This document shows positions 52,476 to 60,817 of a DNA stretch of 64,000 nt, piece by piece. Made by a program: the position numbers and the translations under genes. A model generated the notes under the pieces. The model was given only the letters and a program-made list of their open reading frames with translations, was not told the DNA's origin and searched no databases. The DNA is from Pseudonocardia parietis (GTDB lineage: Bacteria; Actinomycetota; Actinomycetes; Mycobacteriales; Pseudonocardiaceae). The stretch spans positions 62,001 to 126,000 of the forward strand of contig NZ_JAGINU010000004.1 of NCBI RefSeq assembly GCF_017876315.1, read 5' to 3'. Position 1 is the stretch's first letter. Each line of letters begins with the position of its first letter.

Positions 52476-53771
52476 GTGAGGGTGAGGGACATCAACGTGC
52501 TGTTCGTGGGGGACGACTGGGCCGAGGACCACCACGACGTGGAGGTCCAGGACGGGTCCGGCAAGCGGCTGGCCGCGGCCCGGCTGCCGGAGGGCCTGGC
52601 CGGCGTCGCCCGGCTGCACGAGCTGATCGCCGCGCACCTGCCGGACACCGACCCCGAGCTCGGCACCGAGCCCGAGGACGAGGACGACGCGGCTGCTCGG
52701 GTGTGGGTGGGGATCGAGACCGAGCGTGGTCCGTGGGTGCAGGCGCTGGTCGCGGCGGGGTATCGGGTGTTCCCGATCAATCCGCGCCAGGTCGCCCGCT
52801 ATCGGGAGCGGCACTCCAACGCCGGTGCCAAGAGCGACGCCGCGGACGCGCACTCGCTGGCGGACATGGTCCGCACCGACGGCCACCAGTTGCGTCCAAT
52901 CGCCGGGGACTCTGAGCGGGCAGCCGGGATCAAGGTCTTGTCCCGGGCGCACCAGCGGCTGATCCGCGATCGCACCCGTCAGGTGCTGCGGCTGCGCCAG
53001 ACGCTGCTGGAGTACTTCCCGGCCGCGCTGGACGCCTTCGACGATCTCACCCGGGCCGACACGGTCGAGCTGCTGGCCAAGGCACCCGACCCAGCCGCGG
53101 CGGCCCGGTTGACCCGCGCCCAGATCGGGGCGGCGATGCGCCGGGCCCGGCGGCGCGGGATCGAAGACAAGGCTGCCGCGGTAGCGGCCGCGCTGCGTCG
53201 GCCGTGCTTGACCCGCTCCGAGCCGGTCACCGCCGGGTTCGCCGCCGCGACCCGCTCGCTGACTGCCGTCATTGCGGCCCTGAGCAGTGAGATCACCACG
53301 CTGGAGCAGCAGCTGAGCGCTGAGTTCGAGCGGCACCCGGATGCGGCGATCTACCGTAGCCAGCCCGGTCTCGGACCAGTCGTGGCCGCGCGGGTGCTGG
53401 CCGAGTTCGGCGACGATCCCGGCCGCTACGCGAGCGCAAGTTCGCGCAAGAACTACGCGGCGACCAGCCCGATCACCCGCCAGTCCGGAAAGAAGACGTC
53501 GGTGCACGCCCGCTACGTGCACAACGAGCGACTCGTCGACGCTCTCGGACGGCAAGCCCAGGGTGCGTTGGTCGGCTCGCCCGGGGCGCGGGCCTACTAC
53601 GACCTGCAGCGAGCTCGCGGGCTCGGACACCGGGCCGCGCTACGCCAGCTAGCGAATCGGCTGGTCGGGATCCTGCACGGCTGCCTCAAGAGCGGGTCGC
53701 TCTACGACGAGACCACCGCCTGGGGCCACCGACTCGAACCGGCACCACCCGCCGCCGCTGACGCGGCGTGA
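52476..53771 (+). CDS. IS110-family transposase (DEDD)
   Basis: About 431 residues. The N-terminal DEDD domain has VLFVGDDWAEDHHDVEV, VGIETERGPW and KSDAADAHSLADM. The C-terminal Tnp_20 domain has YRSQPGLGPVVAARVLAEFGDDPGRYASASSRKNYAATSPITRQSGK with the conserved Ser. The start is GTG 52476 or 52482. The frame is intact, but IS ends are not identifiable because IS110 lacks terminal repeats. Its likely bridge-RNA region would be the gap on either side (52289-52475 or 53772-54000). Confidence 0.9.
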   Translation: MRVRDINVLFVGDDWAEDHHDVEVQDGSGKRLAAARLPEGLAGVARLHELIAAHLPDTDPELGTEPEDEDDAAARVWVGIETERGPWVQALVAAGYRVFPINPRQVARYRERHSNAGAKSDAADAHSLADMVRTDGHQLRPIAGDSERAAGIKVLSRAHQRLIRDRTRQVLRLRQTLLEYFPAALDAFDDLTRADTVELLAKAPDPAAAARLTRAQIGAAMRRARRRGIEDKAAAVAAALRRPCLTRSEPVTAGFAAATRSLTAVIAALSSEITTLEQQLSAEFERHPDAAIYRSQPGLGPVVAARVLAEFGDDPGRYASASSRKNYAATSPITRQSGKKTSVHARYVHNERLVDALGRQAQGALVGSPGARAYYDLQRARGLGHRAALRQLANRLVGILHGCLKSGSLYDETTAWGHRLEPAPPAAADAA

Positions 53772-54054
53772 ACCACAACCGCCAAGTCCACATCAGGCGG
53801 CTTGAGGTCGCGGCCGCCGGTCCGGCGCTGCTCGGCAGCCCGGATTGTGCGGGCTCGTCCCTCACACCTCAAAGGGCGCCTTCGGCGTCGCTGACGCGAC
53901 AGCCCTTCGGGCTGTCCTGGACCTGTGAGCCTCCACGAGCCCTACGGGCAGGCCCTGACGGGCAGGCGCAGCCAGCCCGCCCGACGGGCCGGGCCGCCGA
54001 CCAGCACCTACGAGCAATCAACCAACCGATCTTGACGACGGGACGGCCTGGGAT

Positions 54055-54157
54055 GTCTCGGAGCTTGGACGAGGTGCTGACCGTCCTCGACGGGGTCGCC
54101 GACGACGCGGACGCACTCAACGCCCGGATCACAGCCCTCCTCGAGGGGCGAATCTGA
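54055..54157 (+). CDS. Possible 34-aa peptide
   Basis: MSRSLDEVLTVLDGVADDADALNARITALLEGRI is an amphipathic, acidic helix with good codon usage, 35 bp before the IS3 left end. No clear ribosome binding site. It could be the N-terminal fragment of a gene cut by the IS3. The gap 53772-54054 holds the hairpin unit CAAAGGGCGC to CAGCCCTTCGGGCTG. Confidence 0.25.
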
Positions 54158-54434
54158 ACCCACAGGTGACCGCGGTCGCCAGTGGCAGGTCTGAGCTTGG
54201 CCCCCTGCGCCGGACACTGACGGAGTGGGGTCAGTGATCTTGGTCTGGCGGGATCTGGGCTGCTTCGTAGTCGACCGGGCTGAGCATTCCGATGCTGGAG
54301 TGACGCCTGATCGGATTGTACCAGCACTCTATCCACTCGAATATCGCGTTGGCAAGATCGGCGCGGGTTTTCCAGGCTCTTGAGTCGAGCAGTTCTAGCT
54401 GCAGCGTCCCCCAGAAGGACTCGACCATCGAGTT

Positions 54435-55729
54435 GATGCTCCTATAGTTGTCGAGCGGCGGCGAGAACTAGTTTCGGTTCTTTGTGTGGAGCCACCAGAA
54501 TGCGATAGATCTCGCGGATCAGGTGGCGTTTGAGGCAGCGCAGGATCTCCTTCGTCGTGCGGCCCTCGCGGCTGCGGCGCTCGACGTAGGCGATCGTCGG
54601 CTGGTGGAAGCGCATGCGGCCGACGAGGATCCGGTGCAGAGCGGCGTTGGCCTGGCGATGCCCGCCTCGGTTGAGCCGATGGCGGGTGGTCTTGCCGGAG
54701 CTGGCGGGGATGGGGCAGGCGCCGCAGAGCTTCGCCAGGGCGGCCTCGCTGTGGATGCGTTCGGGGTTGTCGCCTACCACGATCAGCATTTCCGCTGCGG
54801 AGTCCGCAGCGATACCGAACTGGCCGGTCAGTTGCGGTGCAGCCCGGTCGACGAGGGTGTCGAGGACACGCTCGTGGCGGCGGGCTTCGAAGTCGAGGCT
54901 GCGATGCCGGTCCGCAAGCGCGCGCAGGGTGTAGCGGGCGGCATCGTCGGGGCCGTCCATGGACTCGTAGCGCAGCGCGCGGCAGGCATCGAGGAGCTCA
55001 CGGTCGCCCAGGGGCTCGAGAGCCTCCCGCAGCTCGGCGGGTGCGTTCACCAGGACGGTCTTGAGTGTGACGATGGCCTGGGTGCGGGCTTTGGTCGCGG
55101 TGTCCTTCGCGATCTTGATCTGGCGGATCATCTCGACGGTGCCGTCACCGGTCCTGGGGGTGGCGGTCTCGGCGTCGATGGTGTCGTCTTTGCCGCGCAG
55201 GTGGCGCACGGTGCGGTCGCCGCGGTTGACCTCGACGACCTGGTCGCCGGCACGGCGCAGGAACGAGGCCAGCCCGGCGCCGTAGGAGCCCGTGCCTTCG
55301 ATCCCGAACACCACCGCAGCGCCATCGTTCTCGACGGCGAGGCCGGTGACCCAGTCGCTCAGCTGCGCGTAGCCGGCGCGGTTGACGCTGATCGTGGTCG
55401 AGCCCCGCACACCGCCGAGCTGGTCGAGCGCGACCGCAACGTGGGTGTGCTTGTGGGTGTCGACTCCGACGATGATGCGCGGACGGCTCTGTTGCGGGAT
55501 GCTCATGGGTGGCTGCGGTCCTTCCCGGGGCGTGGCCGATAGCGCGCCGGGCGGGCGGACAGGACTGTGATGGGACCTGCTGAGATCAGGCTCCTATGAG
55601 GTCACTGCCCGCTCGGTGCGCCACCGAGGGCGGTGTCGCCCGGGCGGCCGACAGATCAACGCCAGGGCACCGGAAGGGCCAGTCGTAGGCACGGGTCAGA
55701 CCGACCGGGCGACGAACACCAGTCTCACA
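54435..55729 (-). mobile_element. IS110-family element inserted in IS3 orfB
   Basis: Boundaries follow from the uninterrupted IS3 reading: 54434 and 55730 rejoin as the GACCATCGAGTT and GTCGTAACAATC sequences on the + strand. Length 1295 bp. No target duplication and no terminal inverted repeat, as expected for IS110. The 220 bp between the transposase start (55506) and the right end is the likely bridge-RNA region. Confidence 0.85.
54442..55506 (-). CDS. IS110-family transposase (DEDD), intact
   Basis: A 354-residue recombinase. DEDD domain with IIVGVDTHKHTHVAVAL, VFGIEGTGSYGAGL and RHLRGKDDTIDAETA. Tnp_20 domain with LTGQFGIAADSAAEMLIVVGDNPERIHSEAALAKLCGACPIPASSGKT. It differs clearly from the transposase at 52476. 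The frame is intact and its stop lies 7 bp inside the left end, so this copy may still be mobile. Confidence 0.92.
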   Translation of the reverse strand: MSIPQQSRPRIIVGVDTHKHTHVAVALDQLGGVRGSTTISVNRAGYAQLSDWVTGLAVENDGAAVVFGIEGTGSYGAGLASFLRRAGDQVVEVNRGDRTVRHLRGKDDTIDAETATPRTGDGTVEMIRQIKIAKDTATKARTQAIVTLKTVLVNAPAELREALEPLGDRELLDACRALRYESMDGPDDAARYTLRALADRHRSLDFEARRHERVLDTLVDRAAPQLTGQFGIAADSAAEMLIVVGDNPERIHSEAALAKLCGACPIPASSGKTTRHRLNRGGHRQANAALHRILVGRMRFHQPTIAYVERRSREGRTTKEILRCLKRHLIREIYRILVAPHKEPKLVLAAARQL

Positions 55730-56406
55730 GTCGTAACAATCGCCGATCGAGCCCATGGAGCCGACGAGTCCGGCATCTATCAGCCGGCGTCCGAACGCCC
55801 AGGACGTGAATTGCGAGCCGTGGTCGGAGTGCAGGATCGCTGAGTACGGTTCGGGGCTGCGGCGAGTGATCGCCATGCCGAGCGCGTCGGTGACGAGTTC
55901 GGTGCGCATGTTGTCATCGATCGACCAGCCCACGACGCGCCGAGAATAGGCGTCGAGGACCGCGGCACAATATACTTTCCCTTCCTCGGTGGGATGTTCG
56001 GTGATGTCGGTACACCACAATTCGTTCGGGCCGTCGACCGTGAAGTCCCGGTCGACCAGGTCGGCGTAGGGCTCGGCGTGCGGGTCGCGGACTGTGCAGC
56101 CGCGGCGTCGCCGCCGGTAGAGGCCCTGGATTCCGGCCTCGCGCATCAGCCTGGCGACGCGCTTGTGGTTGACCACCTGCCCCAGTCCGAGCGTGAGCTC
56201 GGCGTGGACACGCGGCCACCCGTACGTTCCCCGGGATTCTTCGTGGATCGTGGTGATGTGTTTGAGCAGCAACTCGTTCTCCGCGGCTCGAACGGATTTA
56301 TGCCCGGATCGCCATTCGTAGTAGCCCTGGCGGCGCACGCCAAGGACCCGGCAGGTCACCGCGACGTCAAATCCGTCGTCGGCGAGTTCACGGACCAGCG
56401 GGAAAA

Positions 56407-56709
56407 CTACTTTGGGAGAACGTTCTCCCGTGCAAAATACGCGGCCGCGCGCTTGAGAATCTCGTTCTCCACCTCAAGCCGCCGCTTCTCCTTGCGGAGC
56501 TCGACCAGCTCGCGCTTCTCGGCGCTGTTCAGTCGCGATTCGGAGCCACCGGTGTCGTCGGCGTCGGCCTGGGCCATCCAGTTCCGCAAACACGACTCCG
56601 AAATCGACAGCTCTTTCGCGATCGCAGACACCGGCTTGTCGCCGGCACGAGCAAGGTCCACGGCGCGGCGCCGGAACTCCGGCGGGTGAGGTGCAGGCAC
56701 GAACAACAT
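56407..56709 (-). CDS. IS3 transposase orfA
   Basis: A 100-residue protein. Helix-turn-helix PPEFRRRAVDLARAGDKPVSAIAKELSISESCLRNWMAQ and a leucine-zipper (KRELVELRKEKRRLEVENEILKRAAAYF). It ends FARENVLPK. orfB sense continues just beyond in the -1 frame, so the usual programmed frameshift would have fused A and B. Intact but useless without orfB. Confidence 0.92.
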   Translation of the reverse strand: MLFVPAPHPPEFRRRAVDLARAGDKPVSAIAKELSISESCLRNWMAQADADDTGGSESRLNSAEKRELVELRKEKRRLEVENEILKRAAAYFARENVLPK

Positions 56710-56768
56710 CCTCCCTGGTGGACCGAGTCCACCTCAGGCGACGTGTCCGGCGTCAGGGGTCAAGCTCA

Positions 56769-57309
56769 GGTCCGGGTCTGGTGCTGGCGTCGTCGACGGA
56801 ACGGGGCTGACATACGGCCGACGCCGGGACACCACGCGGCGTCGTCGACCTGCTCATCGCGCTGCTCGTGGTCGGTCGCCGGGGCGCCCTCGAACGCGAC
56901 ACCGTCGCTGTCCGGTCGAGGTGCGACCCGTAAGCCAGCGTGCACGGCGCCGCGCCGGGCCCGCCCGCGTCGCGTGGCAGTCTTGAACGGCCGCGACAGC
57001 CCTGAATAGGCCAACCGGGGAGGGGGCATCAGGTGGCGTCCGGGCGCGTACGTTTTGCCTCGATCCACTCGGCGAGGTGGTCGGCCCGCTCGCGTTCGCC
57101 GTTGCCGGGCCACTACGCGACCAGGCGCCGGCAATCGGTCGCGGCCTGATTAACACAACAGTGGTCGGGTTCCTGAGTTCCCCCGTGGTGGTCGGGCGAG
57201 CCGATACGCGCTGGAGCAGGGCGCGAGCTGCTACTGGGCGCCCGAGACCCAATTTGAAAGCTGATCATCTGCCATGACATGATCCGCACCTGAGTGAAGA
57301 ACCTTCAGT
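56769..57309. other. Gene-free stretch before a recombinase module
   Basis: About 540 bp to the right of the IS3. No coherent coding frame. The 57240-57310 part is AT-richer (CCAATTTGAAAGCTGATCATCTGCC) and may be the promoter of the recombinase operon. Confidence 0.35.
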
Positions 57310-58408
57310 GTGGATGAAGTCGGGGGTGGCGGGTTGGCGCTGGCGGCTGTGCGCGATCTGCGTGACTCACGAGCCTCGGCCGGCGAGGAGGAGCTCGCCG
57401 CGTACGAGACTGACGTGCTGGCCGGGTTCGTGCTGGCCCGCGCCTCGGCGGGCCTGGTGGACAGTACGATCCGCAACGACACGAACCACCTGGAGCTGAT
57501 CCGCGCCTGGTTCGGCCGTCCGCTGTGGGAGATGGAACCCGCTGACGCTGACGCCTACTTCGGCTCGGCACTGCGCGACGCCGCGCCGTCCACGCGGACT
57601 GGGCGGGCGGCCGCGTTGTCGGTGTTGTTCGAGTACCTCGAGCTGCGGCATAAGGTGGAGCTGCACCGGCTGACCGGGCGCGTGGTCGAGTGCCCTCTGG
57701 ATGAGATCAACCGGCCGCAGTCTTCGGTGGCGCCGCGGTTGCGGGTCCCGCCGACCGAGGTCGAGATCGAGCAGCTGTTCACCGGGTGGCGAGCCGAGCT
57801 GGCCACCTGCCGCAAAGTTCGGGCCGGCCGCGCGGAACTACGCGGTGGCCCGGTTGGCCAGCGACGTGGGCTTGCGGATCAACGAGGCCCGGATGCTCGA
57901 CCTGGCCGACGTGCACTGGGAGCTGGGCCGGTTCGGCAAGCTCAACGTGCGCCACGGCAAGGGCTCTCGTCGGCGGGGTGCGAAGCCGCGGCTGGTGCCG
58001 CTGATCAACGGTGCAGACCGCAGCTTGGGCTGGTTCATCACCGACGTGTGGGGCCAGCTCGACGCCGACCACACCCGTCCCGGTGCGCCGCTGTTCCCCT
58101 CCGAGCGCAAGGGTCGCGACGGCTCCGGCCTGCGCACGACCGCGGAGGTGTTCCGGCGGTCGCTGGCCGATGCGGCCGTGGCGCACCTGCCAGGTTGGGC
58201 GGGCAAGCTGACCCCGCACGTGCTGCGCCACTACTGCGCCTCCCAGCTCTACCGCTCCGGGATGACGCTGTTCGCGATCCAGGAGCTGCTCGGGCATGCC
58301 TGGACCGGCACCACTGCCCGGTATGTGCACGTCGACGCCAGCCACGTCGAGGACGCCTGGGTCACCGGCCAGCAGCGCGCCGGTGAGCGCTGGAAGGGAC
58401 TGGGCTGA
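57310..58408 (+). pseudogene. Tyrosine recombinase with a +1 frameshift
   Basis: From GTG 57310: core-binding domain EELAAYETDVLAGFVLARASAGLVDSTIRNDTNHLELIRAWFG. One extra G at about 57817 (CGCAAAGTTC) interrupts TCRKFGPAARN. In the other frame the catalytic domain follows: ARLASDVGLRINEARMLDLADVHW (Arg), TPHVLRHYCASQLYRSG (HxLR), and LLGHAWTGTTARYVHVD (His, Tyr). Correcting one base gives about 365 residues. Its stop overlaps the next ATG (TGATG). Element-type recombinase in a three-gene operon. Confidence 0.85.
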
Positions 58409-58725
58409 TGAAGTGGAACCTGCGCCTGGCCGCGGCCAACCGCGGGATCTGGAAGGCCAGCGAGCTGCAGCGCATGCTCGCCGAGCGCGGGCTGGTGATC
58501 AGCACCGGGAAGATGTCCGGGCTGTGGTCCGGGCGACCGAACACAATCAAACTCGACGAGCTCGACGTCATATGCGCGGTCCTCGGCTGTCGGGTCGAGG
58601 AGCTGCTGGTGCCCGAACCCGACCAGGTCCCTGCCCCCGCCTCGGACGACGAGCCGGCCGCGGTCACCGAGCGCTCCGGCCCGGCGCCGCGGCCGGGCCG
58701 GGGTCGGTCGCTGCCGCCGCGGTGA
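58408..58725 (+). CDS. Xre-family (Cro/C1) helix-turn-helix regulator
   Basis: A 105-residue protein. MKWNLRLAAANRGIWKASELQRMLAERGLVISTGKMSGLWSGRPNTIKLDELDVICAVLGCRVEELL is a complete Xre domain (residues 1-67). A Pro/Ala-rich tail follows. ATG overlaps the recombinase stop and its own stop overlaps the next GTG, so all three are coupled. It probably represses the recombinase operon or acts as a directionality factor. Confidence 0.88.
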   Translation: MKWNLRLAAANRGIWKASELQRMLAERGLVISTGKMSGLWSGRPNTIKLDELDVICAVLGCRVEELLVPEPDQVPAPASDDEPAAVTERSGPAPRPGRGRSLPPR

Positions 58726-59278
58726 GCACGGTGAGCTGCGCTCGGTGCGGCGTCCCGCTGCCGGAGGGTAGTCGGCGCGACCGGCGCTACTGCAGCCACC
58801 TCTGCCGCAGCATAGCTTCCAACGGGCGACGCGCAGCCGGCGAGACACCGCCGGCGCGCTGGTCGCACCCGGCGCTGGAGGCGCCCGATTCGCGGCTGCG
58901 CGCCGCTGCTGGGCACGCCCGTGACCTGGCCGCGGCCCACGGATGGTCGCGGTCCACCCTGACCTGCGCCCTCGACGGGCTGACCGTCCTGCTCACCGAC
59001 CACCCGGCCGACGAGCCGGTCGCGCTGAGCACGCTGCGCACCAGCATGCCGCGACACACCTCCCGGCCCCGGGTGACCGAGATCCTCACCGACCTCGGAC
59101 TACTCCACGACACACCCAGCCCGCGATCCGGGCCTGGATCACGTGGCGCACCGGCGAGCTGCCTGCAGCCTTCGCCGCCGACGTCCGCGCCTGGCTGCTG
59201 GTGCTCCTCGACGGCGACGGACTCGAACCCGAGACAGTCTGCGATCCGGGCACCGGAAACGCGGTGGGTTCCCGCTGA
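58722..59278 (+). pseudogene. Third gene of the recombinase operon, frameshifted and truncated
   Basis: GTG 58722 begins MSTVSCARCGVPLPEGSRRDRRYCSHLCRSIASN, a treble-clef zinc finger. A helical part follows, to VTEILTDLGLLHD. Near 59105-59115 sense moves frame and continues AIRAWITWRTGELPAAFAADVRAWLLVLLDGD, after which it stops early at 59276-59278. Full relatives found behind such recombinase-Xre pairs continue for several hundred residues. A remnant, cut near 59250. Confidence 0.6.
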
Positions 59279-59396
59279 ACATCCTTCAGCCAGTGCGAAC
59301 TCACGGAGGTTGGGCTGTTAAGGAGCGTGTCACCAGGGGCAAAGTAGCTTGGTGCAGCTTTGACCAGCATCACTCCTGGCAGCAGGCTGATGCTTG

Positions 59397-59975
59397 CTAC
59401 AGCGTCACGTACTCGCGGACCTTGCCGCGGACATGCGGGCGCTGATCGCCGAGGGCGATACCCATGTTCGGGAGCTGGCGGGTGATCTGGAGGTCGGTCA
59501 GTGGCGGCCCGACCGGGACGTCGGCGTAGCCGCGGTCGTCCTCGTCCCACGCTGACAGGTCGCCGGTGACGGCGCGGATGCGGGCCACGGCGCCGTCGAC
59601 GACGTAGACCATCGCCTTGAGCCGCGCCCGGCGGGTAGCGGCGATCGGGAACCACTTGCGGTCGGCTTCGAGTTGGGCCTTCTCGCCGGCGCCGGTCTCG
59701 CCGTAGCGCCGGTTGGTGTGGTCGATCTTCGGGCGGCTGTTGCGGTAGATGATCAGCGCGCAGTCCCGGCCGTCGCCGTACGTGTGCAGCGCCCGGTAGA
59801 GGGTGCTGCGCCCGACGCGGAAGATCTCGGCGATTTGGTCGACGGTGTGCCGCCCGGAGTCGTACATCTGCTGGGCGGTGTCGAGCTGGCGCTGCGAGAG
59901 CGCGGCTGGGTGGCCGCCGACCCGGCCGCGGGCCCGGGCGGCCGCCAGCCCGTCCATCGTGCCTTCGACGATCAT
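59397..59975 (-). pseudogene. C-terminal part of a serine resolvase with an unusual extension
   Basis: On the minus strand from about 59975: MIVEGTMDGLAAARARGRVGG and QLDTAQQMYDSGRHTVDQIAEIFRVGRSTLYRAL are the E helix and helix-turn-helix of a resolvase/invertase. The catalytic Ser domain is missing, replaced upstream by antisense of a transposase fragment. After the HTH come 120 more residues (RNSRPKIDHTNRRYGETGAGEKAQLEADRKWF, then VYVVDGAVARIRAVTGDLSAWDEDDRGYADVPVGPPL). These are not part of normal resolvases. Either a natural fusion or two genes joined by deletion. Confidence 0.6.
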
Positions 59976-59979
59976 CTCG

Positions 59980-60543
59980 CTGGGCTGCACGGTGCGCTGC
60001 TGGCTGCTCGAGCGGCCGGGCACACTCACGTCCACCTCGACGGCATGCTGATCCGCACCGACCGATCCAGAGCCCTCGGGCCGAACGCCGGGGTCGATCT
60101 GTGGTGGTCGGGTAAGCACCGCCACCACGGCGGGAACGTCCAGGTCCTCACCGCACCTGACGGGTGGCCGCTGTGGATCTCGCCGGTCCGTCCCGGCCGG
60201 GAGCACGACACCACCTGCGCCCGCGCTCACGACGGGCTCCTCGACGCCATCGACGGCTGGACCGACCAGACCCACGTCGTGCTCGCCGACCCTCGGCTAC
60301 GAGGGCGAGAACACCCGGCTGACCTGCCCGTTCAAGGCCCCGGCCGGAGGTGGGCTGCCCGTGGACCAGCGCGCCTACAACATGCTGCACTCCGCCACGC
60401 GAGCGCTGGCCGAGCGCGGGAACTCGCTGCTCAAGACCACGTTCCGCGCCCTGCGCCGGGTCAGCCTGTGTCCCTGGCGGATCGGCGCGATCACCGCCGC
60501 TGCGCTCGTCCTGCTCCACCACGAACACGACCGGACGACCTGA
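59980..60543 (+). pseudogene. C-terminal fragment of an IS5-like (DDE_Tnp_4) transposase
   Basis: Plus-strand reading HVHLDGMLIRTDRSRALGPNAGVDLWWSGKHRHHGGNVQVLTAPDGWPLWISPVRPGREHD is the core of HARBI1-like IS5 transposases. Near 60297 it shifts frame and continues ENTRLTCPFKAPAGGG, then YNMLHSATRALAERGNSLLKTTFRALRRVSLCPWRIGAITAAALVLLHHE, to TGA 60541-60543. The N-terminal third is lost at the junction with the resolvase fragment at about 59976. Dead. Confidence 0.85.
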
Positions 60544-60817
60544 TCAACTCTCTACTGGGAAAGATTCACTGTCACGCTCCGTTCTGTGGGAGCCCGGGGG
60601 TGCGATTCCCCCGGGCCACCCGACCGCCGGACACGTCTTGCGGGCGTGGCCGGTGTTGAGCAGCCGAACATCACCGTGCGCGTCGGATCCGAGTCAAGAC
60701 CGCCCACCGCTGGGGCCACTCGACCCACTCGCTGCCCCTGATCAACATGTCAATCGCTCCTTAAATGGACTAATTATTATTTGCAACTTGGTGGCAGCTG
60801 CATCTACGCTGCCAGCT
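60544..60817. other. Gap between mobile DNA and ABC operon, with a hairpin and an AT-rich patch
   Basis: A perfect 9-bp hairpin GCCCGGGGG / CCCCCGGGC with the 7-nt loop TGCGATT lies at 60592-60616, followed by CACC. It looks like a tRNA T-arm but has no upstream tRNA body. At 60765-60785 the sequence TGGACTAATTATTATTTGC is strikingly AT-rich for this DNA and lies about 35 bp before the ABC gene start, so it may contain its promoter. This gap marks the right edge of the mobile-element patchwork. Confidence 0.5.

Larger units (their letters stand above)
54231..56359 (-). pseudogene. IS3 transposase orfB, split by IS110
   Basis: N-terminal part 55730-56359 (minus): helical HTH_21 start CRVLGVRRQGYYEWRSG, then the rve core with LWCTDITEHPTEEGKVYCAAVLDAYSRR and ILHSDHGSQFTS, ending IGDCYD. 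C-terminal part 54231-54434: MVESFWGTLQLELLDSRAW to NPIRRHSSIGMLSPVDYE, which holds the third acidic residue. Rejoining gives the family's GDCYDNSMVESFWGTL. The insertion sits exactly after GDCYD, so the enzyme is dead. Confidence 0.92.
54192..56768 (-). mobile_element. IS3-family element carrying an internal IS110 insertion
   Basis: Ends TGAGCTTGGCCCCC at 54192 and, on the complement, TGAGCTTGACCCCT at 56768 form inverted repeats that continue as TGCGCCGGACAC / GACGCCGGACAC. A 4-bp duplication GGTC flanks it (54188-54191 and 56769-56772). It contains orfA and orfB on the minus strand, with orfB cut by an IS110 element at 54435-55729. Inactive on its own. Confidence 0.9.

Noticed and set aside
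60544..60620. tRNA or tmRNA gene
   Set aside because: Only a T-arm-like hairpin is present. The loop is TGCGATT, not TTCRANN, and no anticodon or acceptor arm can be folded upstream.
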